Source: Adiantum capillus-veneris (Eukaryota > Streptophyta > Polypodiopsida > Polypodiales > Pteridaceae). From it: 64,000 nucleotides of DNA. The stretch is taken from assembly GCA_014529385.2 (NCBI GenBank), contig CM043966.1, positions 39,304,037 to 39,368,036 of the forward strand. Direction: 5' to 3'. Shown piece by piece: positions 55,206-64,000 of the stretch (positions are counted from its first letter, which is position 1; each line of letters opens with the position of its first letter). The translations under genes and the position numbers were made by a program. A model generated the notes under the pieces. The model was not told the DNA's origin. It searched no databases and saw nothing but the letters and a program-made list of their open reading frames with translations.

Positions 55206-56690
55206 ACATGTTGATAGACCGCTTTTGGCGTGTACAAAGTAGCGTTTATATGCATGGTCATATGTAAAAAAAGGTGTAAACACATGCATTTGGGAGCTTT
55301 GAAAAGTGGTTTCAAGTTCGAAAAAAGGTGCAACGTGTGCACATTGTAAATATGCGTGCTTGCGTGTCGGCAGTCGAGCATACGTACATGCCTAGATAGG
55401 GTATCGGGGCCTTGGATATGGTTCTAGGTGGCTTATTTTGGCTCTAGATAATGTGTTTGAGCTTTCTAGAATGTAAATAATGCAAGTGACAAGTGTAGGT
55501 ACTCTCATCACGCTCGAGAAGTTTGACACATGCGGTAACTGTCTATTTGCGGCGCCTGATCTGCGGTGATACAGCGTCGCCCTAGAAGTGGTAAAAAATG
55601 GAATGTGGGGATGTGGAAATGTGCTTTGGGTATCAAGGATCAAGCGTGCAAAATTTGGTGAATTTTGGAGTCCGTTTGGGAGTTTTTCCTGCAAAAAATG
55701 CTCGCTAGGGGTCAAAACTGGCCAAAATTGGGCCAAAAAAGGTCAAAAAATGGTAAAAAAAGGTGTGAAATGGCTTCAAATAGCCACATCACTCACGGTG
55801 GTGTGAGTGTTCCAGCTGAGGGAGGACTTTTGAAGAGCAATATCAACACTTTCACCCCTCTGTGTGTGGGAGGAAGCAGGGTTCCTACAGGTGGTCAAGT
55901 GCAGTCCCGTCGCGTTCGTGTCTTGTTTTCGAGTGTATGGAGGAGTGAATGAGAGCTTTCTCTCTTCAATTTTGCACTTGGGAGAGTATATGGAAGTTCT
56001 GAGGTTTCCATGGATGTGTGTGTGCAAGGAATTGAGGGAAGAAGGTGCGGCTTTCTGCAAGACTATGTGACCCTGTATCGGTGCCATTAGGGTTGGTGCT
56101 ACTCCAAAGAGTCCAACATACTGGAGTTTGGTGAAGATTTTGCAATGGTTTGAAAGAGGCCTTTTGTGGCTGGAGTTTTTGAACTTTTGATGGTTTTTCT
56201 TGTATATTTTGGTCACCATCGAGTGTGATTTTGAATGTTGATCAACTCGACTCACCTTGTAGTGTCTGTGGACAGGCAAGGGCTTGTAGGTTGAGGCGTT
56301 TGGAGTTTGAATCGAGCTTGTGGGTAGAATTTTTAGAGAGCTCTTGAGTTGGGGTGAGTGAGGTGAGGAATTCAAGTAAATTTCTTGTGTGGTGTTGAGT
56401 TGTCTTGGTGTGTGAGTGTGCGCACGACGTCTTTTGCTCCATCAACGTCTCCGATTGTTTGCATGCCACGCAATTTGGCAAGTTACGTGGAAGTCGGTGA
56501 GACTTGCATAGATAATTGAACATGGACCCACATGCGTGTATGGAATTTTTTGATGAGAATCTTACTGAGCGTCTAACTCAGAAAATGTCTGGATCAAATC
56601 TCTGTTACGCCTTGTCTCTATTGAGACTCTTTTTCCCTCTCGTTCTCTCTCTCCTTATACAATGTGTATAAGAGTCCCTCCACCACATGA
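55206..56690. other. Unassigned region
   Basis: No gene is recognised. The longest frame (199 codons, minus, 55776-56375) is Ser/His/Lys-rich with no motif. Includes one outlying palindrome (56466-56490) and a CT-rich stretch before 56660. Confidence 0.45.
56466..56490. repeat. Outlying copy of the 25-bp palindrome
   Basis: Arms CCACGCAATTTG and CAAGTTACGTGG around a central G: the right arm is near consensus, the left diverged. Confidence 0.75.
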
Positions 56691-56782
56691 TAAATATCAC
56701 ATCATTTTTTGTAAAATTATATACAAATTCATATTCAAAAATGTATTTATTTCCAACCAACGCCCCCGAACTCCCCCGCCCC

Positions 56783-56784
<2 letters not shown>

Positions 56785-56845
<61 letters not shown>
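56785..56845. repeat. (GA)30 microsatellite
   Basis: A 61-bp GA tract at the left edge of gypsy remnant G3. Confidence 0.95.
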
Positions 56846-56847
<2 letters not shown>

Positions 56848-56889
56848 AGAGTTGAAGTTAGAGTTTTCTTTTTAAATTTTAGTTGATGA

Positions 56890-59160
56890 AAATCTAATTG
56901 TCCATATAGACAATGAGCTAGTTGTCTAAATACAAAATTTCCCATTTTCTTACTAGTAATTTGTTTGACAGCTTTGGCTTCTGCCCAACGTGACAAATAA
57001 TCCAGTACTGTCAAGATGTAAGCATTTCTTTTACTAGTCATGGTTAAGGGTCCAATAGCATCAAGACCCCATTTTCAAACACATCAAAATCTAGAATTGT
57101 CTTTTGTAATTCAGGCTTCAAAATCTCTTTCCCATTTTCTCACAAGACAAACAAGACTTGCACCAATGGTTAACCTCCCGCTGAATACTTGGCCATACAT
57201 AGAATGGCCTCCACAGGATCCCTCATGATTTTCTTCCAAAATCTTGTAGATTTCTTCTTTTGAGGAACACGACACAATACTAAATCACTTCCTTTATGTA
57301 AAGCATATCATCAAGCATTATGTACTTCCTAGCTTTTCTTATAAAAGCATACTTTTTGCAGGATGGTAGATCTCCAGGTAAAACATCTGTCAACAAAAAA
57401 TTCACCTCTTTTGATAACACTTCCCTTCAATAATATAAAGGGGAATTTGCCTTCAACACAAACATACAAGCGATCATTTCCTGGGCAGCATCACGAGCTT
57501 CTTCATTTTGAGACCTTTCAATTTGCTGCAAACTCTATGCCTCAAACTTTTTGAGTAACGATTTCACCTTAAAGCATAAATTTCTAAGTTTAGGATTCTT
57601 ATTCTTCCATACTCCCAATACTTGCTTTACGACCAACAAGGCATCTCCTTTGATCTATAAGCGTCTAATTCCCAATTGTACATAAATGTGAAAACCACCT
57701 TCCAGAGCCATGTACTCTGCTTCATTATTACTTTTTGCATCAAGTTTCAGCCCTTATTTCCTTACAAGTTTTCCTTGTGCATCATAAATGATAATGCCTC
57801 CCGAAGCAACATCATGACTTCTTGGATAAGTGCCATCAAAATATAACAGCGAAGCATCGGATATGGTGGCAAGAGTCTCAACTTACTTCTTTTGCACCAC
57901 CTCTTCCTTAACCAAAATAAGAGTTTCTTTATAAGTGAGTAAATCTGTCAGGGTAGCCCAAGTACTCTCTTCTACCAAAAAGGTAAACTGAAACTCCTAA
58001 AGTTCAATAACCCATTTCATCATTGTTTTTGATATATTTGAATTATTGAACAACTGAGGAAGCAATGAATAACTGGTGAGAAAAGTGAAGGACTTTTGCA
58101 ACAAGTAATGTCTAAATTGTCTGCAAGCATAAACCATACTCGTCACACCAATTCAATTTTAAAGTAATCTCTCTCAAGAGGAGTTTTCACTTTGCTATCA
58201 TAATGAACATGCTTCATATACTGAGATTCCTTCCCCCTTTGCAACAACATGGACCCAATGGCATCATCTCCCACTGATGGGTTAACATAAAACTTCTTTT
58301 CCTAGTCAAGCGGCTTGCATAATGGGTAGTGTACTCAATACTTCTTTGACTTTGTCAAAAAAATCTTCACAATCCCTTGTCACTCCAAGGGATCATTTTT
58401 AACCGCTTACTGCAATGGATGCAATAACTGTGATGCCAAAGGTATGAATCGAGACAGATATGTAACCTTCTGTATGAAAGTGGCCAACACTCTGATATCC
58501 TTTGGAGATGACAACAATAACAAAGTTTCCACTTTCTCTGGATCTGCTTCTATCCCATTTTTTGAAATCACATGTCCAAAAAGCTTCACCCTTGGCTGCG
58601 CCAAATGACACTTCTTAGGGTTCAATTGACCCCCACATTCATCCTACCTTGCAAAAGTCATTTCAAGCTTTTGAACATTCTCTTTCCTTGAACTGTATAC
58701 ACAAAAATCATATATGAATCCTTTGACAAACTTCTCAAGGAACGGGGTAAGGACCCAATCCACTTTTCTTTCAAAAGCTCCAAGCCCATTTGTTAACCCA
58801 AAAGGAAGGCATCAAAAGTAGAAACAACCCCATGGAGTGATAAAAGTAGTCTTTTTCCGGTCTTTAGGAGCAAGGATAAGCTGAAAATACCCGGAATAAC
58901 CATCACAGACACTGTATTTTTCAAAGCCAGCCACTGCATCTAAAAGTTGATCAATGAAAGGTAAGGGATAAGGATCTTTCTGGGTCACTGCACTTAATGG
59001 CTTATAATCAACATAAATACTCCAACGCCCATCTTTCGAGTGCCTCTATAGCCTTGCATGAGTCACACCATCGGAAGGAAGACCTATTGCACTGCCAAAA
59101 TCATATGTGATAAGTACCTATAAAGATTTATGAAAAACCATTCAAGCATGAAACACATTT
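56890..59160 (-). pseudogene. Gypsy remnant G3, Tat-like with second RNase H
   Basis: In element order on the minus strand: RT DGRWSIYVDYKPLSAVTQKD (about 59010), FEKYSVCDGYSGYFQLILAP then KKTTFITPWG (58920-58830), FGLTNGLGAFERKVDWVLTP, NPKKCHLAQPRVKLFGHVIS then KNGIEADPEKVETLL (58620-58530). An RNase H-like segment comes next, then NNEAEYMALEGGFHIYVQLG (about 57730), the hallmark of the additional archaeal-type RNase H. Integrase scrap NAYILTVLDYLSRWAEAKAV (about 57015-56960) ends it. Stops are frequent. RT, RNase H, second RNase H, integrase is the order of the Tat lineage. Confidence 0.75.
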
Positions 59161-60187
59161 GGAATCAGGAGAAACCAAAGACATCATGACATAGCTCGTC
59201 TCGTGGAGTTGTCTGTAGAGTATCCATAGGCAAAAAAAAGATGAAAGATGAGAGAGTTATGGCCATTCGAAACTGGGGGTGTACTCCCTCTTGCTAAAAA
59301 AATAGCTCTTTGAAACTGTGCACGTGTTGTAGCTATTAAAAAGGGGCTTCTCTTATCCTTTTTAATCCAATTTTCTTGTTCTCTCTCCTCAGCCGACATA
59401 GCCTCTTGAGGTATTTTTTTAATTGGTTTATTTTTGGGCCTTTTTTTATAAAGTTTGGAGTCAAGTCGGTGACTTTGTGCACCTGGGAAGTGGGGGCATT
59501 TGTCTAGAGGACCAAAAGAGGAGAAGGCGCTTGCGTAGGCAAGTGTGGACAACTAGAAAAGGCGCCCCCATCTCCCAAGAGCCCATGAGCCCAAGAAGCC
59601 AAGCTCCTTACCAAGTGATACAACTAATGGGGGTTTCCCTCGTTGCCCTATATACCCCCCCATTCTCTCCTTTTCCTTTCCCATGTGGGATTAGTCCCAT
59701 GCCACATGGAAAATTTCTCAACCCTTCTCCCAACTCCCTCATGTGCAAGTTATTTTCCATCTTCTCTCCCAAGTGAGAGAGTTTCTTGGACAACTTTCCA
59801 AAAGCATAACTTCCTGCTCCGGTCAACAAATGACACACCGTAACATACGACTAAGAGCCCATCACCTCCGCTACTTCTAAAAACCTCAAATCTCAGCATT
59901 TTTAATTCAAATTATCAAGTTTTCCTAGTTGCCCTTGTCGCATGCAGCTACAATCACTTTCTAAATTGAGACCTCCCACTTCGGATGCATATAATTCATG
60001 ACGTACAAGTCCGATTCACGTGCTATAAAGCACGATTGAAAATACTTATTGAAAACCATGTTCTGGGGACTCAAACAACCAAAACACTAGTACACAAGCT
60101 TGGCAAAACCAAACCATTGTACATGAATTTCTACATGGTCACTACCAAGACTTGCAGGACTATGTACACATGTATATATGAGGCTAG
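59161..60187. other. Unassigned region, partly LTR-like
   Basis: No domain is recognised. A minus-strand frame of 122 codons (59184-59552) is unfamiliar. A CCCTATATACCCCCCC TATA segment at about 59650 resembles the family B TATA region. Confidence 0.4.
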
Positions 60188-60491
60188 CTAGCAAGCTTTT
60201 TTGCACAATCTATTGGCTTTATGCTCATCCAAAAGTGTCTGACATCGGGTATGATGTCTCAAGGCTAGATGTGCGAGTTCAATGCACTTTTGACCACACA
60301 AGGGAGCTTGGAGAATCCCATGAGCACGAAGCTGCCGTTGCACTTCACTTTGGAGGGATGGATTGCCCATGGCTTGTTTGAAGCCTAGAAACAAGATAGT
60401 TAACAAGCATCGGGGCATCATTAGTAGCTTGCTCATTAGCAAAATCAAAGTTATCAACATTAATTTCACTCTCTTTACTATTGTCAGCCAT
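60188..60491 (-). pseudogene. Probable gag N-terminus of a minus-strand LTR element
   Basis: ATG at 60491 opens MADNSKESEINVDNFDFANE, followed by LVNYLVSRLQTSHGQSI, a stop and further residues in another frame. It lies about 405 bp downstream (element sense) of a primer site at 60896-60907, the position expected for gag. I cannot match it to a known gag domain, so the call rests on position and acidic composition. Confidence 0.45.
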
Positions 60492-60895
60492 TCTAACAAC
60501 TTTTGGGTGTAAACTTTTTAGATGTACTTTGGCACTTCAAGCCCTAGTTGCTACTCCTCTTTACCCCTTTAGAAAAAGCACTCAAGCTACTGTACCTGTG
60601 GCTCGAATACCATTAATTGCAAGGAATAGAAGAGAGGGTTGTTCAACACCAAAACAACACCGGCTCCTGTCAAGCTTCTAATAGCTCAATAGTGGTTAAG
60701 CCGTAGGCAAGCCCCGTAGGACTCCACTATTAAGATCATAGCTCTCGACGGTGATGCCCCGTTAACTTCACAAAGGCAGGCGCATTGCAAGGCTGAAAAA
60801 TCCCTATTCTACTTACTCACATGCAATTAATAGTACCAACCATTTATAGCTATGTTGAGGACCTCCCTTCTTGAGCAAGAAAAGAGAAACCTTGT

Positions 60896-60907
60896 GCTTT
60901 GATACCA
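60896..60907 (-). promoter_or_regulatory. Primer-binding site (initiator tRNA-Met type, one mismatch)
   Basis: The minus strand reads TGGTATCAAAGC, one base inside an LTR whose edge is TGTAACATTT at 60909. Confidence 0.82.
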
Positions 60908-60908
60908 A

Positions 60909-62400
60909 TGTAACATTTAATGGCCTAGTAACTTGTGTGTAGTGGAAAATAGCATGAACATAGTGAGCATTTCATTAGAATAGATTCCTAATGAGATTAA
61001 CAAGAGTGCTTGGTTGGAGAGAGCAACAAAAAGCATAACACCTAGTTAGATAGCATGAACAATACTTCAACAGAGAGAGAAATTAAGCAATTGACAACAG
61101 TTGAGGACTGGATTTGCATGGAGCCGGCCCCCCCTCCAAAAGGCTTTGTATTATGGTTTCTCCCATCAAGAGGGACATTTTACAATACAATTCTTTGTGT
61201 TCCTTCACTACTAGCTAGTGCAATGAAGATGGAAACTTCATGCACTAAGCAAAACACTTATCAAACACAACATCAATTCCCTCACGGTCTCAGACCCAAG
61301 ACCTCACACACCTTCGAAGATGGTGAGAGCTAGCGGGGTATGAGAGTAGATTGAGAGGAAGAAGGAGTATTCTTACGAGAAAGATGTACATCTCCTCACA
61401 TTATCACTCATATTAGCATAGCTTAGCTTAGTAATTAGCATGGTAGAGGAGATGATCATGCATTGAAGCTTGGCTCTTGGTTGCATTTGCATCACAAAGC
61501 CAAGAGTTGTTGGTGTAGGCCTCCCTTCGCACAAGCTTGGAGTAGTAGGTGGTAAGCTTTCAATTAAATCTTGAGAAGGAGAGAGAGTCTTCTTTGCTTC
61601 ACACATGAGATTGTGTGTGATAATGCCTTTTGCAAAAATCAGCCCCCTCTCTCTCTTGGTCGACCCCTCTTGCTAGCATCCTATTAGACCTCCCTAGGCT
61701 TAGCCAATGGTAATTAAGCAGCATAAGTGATAGCCTTCTGAAATGTGTCCCCCTTTCCCCTTTTGTGAGAGCTTTAGGTAGTTATCTAATTCAATTAAAA
61801 ATCCGATTGGACCCCTTTGCCTCCTGGCCAATAGCTATCATGCAAGCCATTGGGCTGCTGAATGCTCATTGGTCCCCTTGGGAGACCGTCCAACAGTCTT
61901 CTAGAGAGCTTAATTCTTATTGGTTCTTTTATTAAGTGTTTTTAAATTAATTAAACTAGATTTACTCTAGCCTAATTCTCATTGGTCCACCTCCAAGGCC
62001 ATCCAATAGGAATTGGGTACACCTTGTGGGCATCTGGGTTAGGGAGCTGACATCTGTCCCTCATTCCCTTTGTGTAAAGGGAGCTTGTGTGTATGTGTGT
62101 GAGTTTCTCTCTCATCCCCTACTTGGAAGTCTCGCCCCCTCCCATGTAGGGATTGCTAAAGACTTTTGGGACACACACAAAGCATTCAATTCCCCCAATG
62201 TTTGACCTTTGGACACAACCTTTGAATTTTGGAACCTTAGCATTTTGGAAGTCTTAATGGGCTGAACCTTAGGGTCTTTTAAGCCCATTGTTGCACATTG
62301 CTCTTTTGCAGATGCCCCCCCCTTTGGATCCCTACTGTGGCCCGGTCTGCTAGCTTAACCAATATTCTAGCTTTTTCTCCCCTGGCACTTCCCCATATTG
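60909..62400 (-). mobile_element. 5' LTR region of a minus-strand LTR element (outer end uncertain)
   Basis: Begins at 60909 next to the primer site. No coding sequence is recognised across it. The outer boundary is not visible because no second copy exists in the window; the end given is an estimate before the next LTR. Confidence 0.45.
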
Positions 62401-62498
62401 AATGATCAGTTTAACATGAGGAAATCATTTAGGAGAATTAGATATTGATTATTATGACAATTCCCAATTTATTTCAAGCCATTGTAATATTTTTAATG

Positions 62499-63240
62499 TG
62501 TTACGGGCTCAATGGGAGTTCCATGCTGTAAAGAACAGGTCAGTTAGTGTGCCTAGGTTGCAGATTAGTAAGTGGTGAATCCCTACAGGCCTTGGGCGCC
62601 CGGACATTGTATATTTTTACCCTAGGTATATAAAGCAGTGTTTAAAAAAAATTGGGGTTCTCAAGCTCATTGGTTGAGACCACTCTTTGGTGAGAGCTCT
62701 GGAGGTGTGTGGCTATGGAGTCCTTGAGCTTCTCCTTGCTCATGTGACTTGATTAACACTAATCAATGCTTAATTCTCTTTCACTATGCCTCTCTCATAC
62801 TTCTTGTGATTGCTAATGATGCTTTGATTAGCTAGATCGTAACTAATTAGTGGTAAATCCCTCTCTAATATTGTATGATTACCTTGTTTTTCTTGTGCGT
62901 GCATGTAGGTTTGACTGGATTGTGGTGCTCGATAGATCTATGTGTGTGTGCTTGTGATTAGTGTGTTGCATGATATGATTAGTGTTGTGTGCGTCTTGCA
63001 ATCGTTAGTGTGTGTGATTGGGTTGATTCGAGGTGAAGGGAAGTGGATGTGGAGATTGCCAATCATTGTGGCTTAGCTCCTCCATAGGCCGAGAAGCTCA
63101 CCTCATAGAGTCACCATTCGTGTTTCCATGATTAGCTCACTAATCGTGTGAGTGTTTCCATGCCCTAGCCAGGTAGCTCATCTCTCCGTATTGATAATTT
63201 TGTTGGTCATTGGAGCTATGCTTAGATGGTACCCCAAACA
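62499..63240 (+). repeat. 5' LTR of an Athila/Tat-type gypsy element running off the window
   Basis: The end (AAACA, 63240) is fixed by a tRNA-Asp primer site. The start is placed at TGTTACGGGC (62499) on the basis of TG and length. Contains a strong TATA box TATATAAAG at 62637-62645. Confidence 0.65.
62637..62645 (+). promoter_or_regulatory. TATA box in right-edge LTR
   Basis: TATATAAAG in a GGTATATAAAGCAGTG context, about 600 bp before the primer site. Confidence 0.7.
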
Positions 63241-63242
63241 TT

Positions 63243-63261
63243 TGGCACCGTTGCCGGGGAT
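63243..63261 (+). promoter_or_regulatory. Primer-binding site complementary to tRNA-Asp
   Basis: TGGCACCGTTGCCGGGGAT matches the plant tRNA-Asp primer site (TGGCGCCGTTGCCGGGGAT) with one change, two bases after the LTR. This site is typical of Athila/Tat gypsy elements. Confidence 0.9.
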
Positions 63262-63590
63262 GGTGGCCTAGTTAGTGTCATTATGGCATAATCGGATGTG
63301 TGTCCTCACTAATTTCACTTGTGTGTTTATGGTTTTGTGGATTTTGGATGTGTGTGCATGAAGCAATGTGTTCATTTTTCCCTAATTTGTCACCATATCT
63401 TGCCAATTGTGTGCCTACACACTCTTATTTCACACTAACCCCTTGCTAATTTTACTAATTTTTGCTAACTTACACACTAATTACTAAGGATTGGAGTTTT
63501 CAACCGTTCAACCGATCTTCATTGGAAAGGTAAACAAGGTGGTATTCTCAACTTCCCTAGAATCTAAACATGTGTAGAGATGCCATGATG

Positions 63591-63681
63591 ATGCTATGTT
63601 ATGCTATGCTAATTAACACCATGTCTATGCTATGATATGCTATGCTAATTAACACCACATCGATGCTATGTTATGCTATGG
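63591..63681. repeat. 36-bp tandem repeat, about 2.5 copies
   Basis: Units begin at 63591, 63627 and 63663. Each starts ATGCTATG.TATGCTATG and the first two continue CTAATTAACACCA. Confidence 0.92.
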
Positions 63682-63816
63682 AAATTTTTGAAATGTTCAT
63701 TTTCATGCCGTCATAATGCCAAAAATTTTCAGATTTGGAGACGTATGAAATTGACAAGTTCAATTGCTAATTGGTGAATGTACATTGCTAATTGTGTGCC
63801 TAATTGATCTAATCGC

Positions 63817-63949
63817 ATGCTTGAATGGTCAATTGCAAGTGTGTGTGTGCACTAAAATCAATTGTGTGTCCATTGTTTTGCCCTTGTTTTGTCGTAGGTG
63901 TGTGTCCATTGTTTTGCCAATGCTTGAATGGTCAATTGCAAGTGTGTGT
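63817..63949. repeat. Repeated 30-bp block in right-edge leader
   Basis: ATGCTTGAATGGTCAATTGC and the following AAGTGTGTGT occur at 63817 and again at 63920. Between them a GTGTGTCCATTGTTTTGCC block also occurs twice. Confidence 0.85.
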
Positions 63950-64000
63950 CCACCTATGACATCCTTTTGAGCGCAATTGTGCCCTCTTTGGTCGAGTTTT

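Larger units (their letters stand above)
63262..64000 (+). other. Leader of the right-edge gypsy element, with short repeats
   Basis: No gag start is reached before the window ends. Contains a 36-bp tandem repeat and a second repeated block. Confidence 0.55.

Noticed and set aside
59184-59552. 122-codon minus-strand frame as a gag of G3
   Set aside because: It has no zinc knuckle or gag core motif and the connection to G3 cannot be shown.

Overview
What it is. The window looks like repeat-dense nuclear DNA of a land plant with a large genome. I can recognise no cellular protein-coding gene, rRNA, tRNA gene or CRISPR array. Nearly every coding signal belongs to a transposable element: Ty1/copia and Ty3/gypsy LTR retrotransposons, hAT DNA transposons and L1-like LINE fragments. 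Evidence for a plant host is the Tnt1-like copia polyproteins, the initiator-Met primer site (TGGTATCAGAGC), a tRNA-Asp primer site at the right edge of the type used by plant Athila/Tat elements, a chromodomain-like gypsy tail and MVxTRSG-type gag starts. The abundance of long (CT)n tracts and nested families makes a fern or similar large-genome plant my best guess, at low confidence.

Layout. 1-5.9 kb: decayed DNA with one LTR-promoter-like segment (1340-1480). 5.9-8.1 kb: inverted repeats, a copia RT scrap, an LTR of a family I call B, a LINE C-terminus and a 97-bp CT tract. 8.1-15.2 kb: a plus-strand copia element (X) split by an intact minus-strand copia element (C1, 8899-14183, TSD CTTTC) whose 1370-codon gag-pol frame is open. 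15.2-18.5 kb: a foldback sequence, an inverted remnant of family X, and a 5'-end-bearing hAT transposon with a decayed BED/DUF659 transposase. 18.5-24.8 kb: an LTR fragment of family S, interrupted by a minus-strand chromovirus-like gypsy (G1) that is itself interrupted by a solo S LTR (TSD CTTAC). 25.7-27.7 kb: another gypsy gag and a LINE RT tail. 27.8-32.7 kb: copia C2 with a nearly complete open gag-pol, fused at its 3' end to the LTR of G2. 32.7-40.8 kb: G2, a second copy of the G1 family, carrying a solo S LTR (TSD ATCAA) and a 430-bp hAT-like MITE. 40.8-42.6 kb: a B LTR split by a third solo S LTR (TSD GGCAA). 43.6-54.2 kb: an old copia element (C4) split by a younger but RT-less copia (C3, 46320-51913, TSD GGTAT). 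54.8-55.2 kb: an array of 25-bp palindromes. 56.7-60.9 kb: a Tat-like dual-RNase-H gypsy remnant and the 5' end of another element. 60.9-64 kb: two LTR regions; the last has a tRNA-Asp primer site and runs off the window.

How the parts relate. This is a nested-insertion record, not a functional gene cluster. Family S inserted both before and after G1. G1 and G2 are sister copies with different damage. The hAT at 16.4 kb and the MITE at 38.1 kb share end sequences and GGAACG subterminal motifs, so they look like an autonomous/non-autonomous pair. C1 is the only element that looks complete. C3 is young by its LTRs yet badly defective, which suggests mobilisation in trans.

Most noteworthy unexplained signals: the palindrome array at 54857-55205; a TAGCGYTTTCTCTC-like motif downstream of TATA boxes in several unrelated LTR families; a 27-bp foldback at 15247-15321; and a duplicated hairpin with a compensatory base-pair change in the unusually long C3 leader. 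All family assignments come from reading motifs by eye, with no database search.
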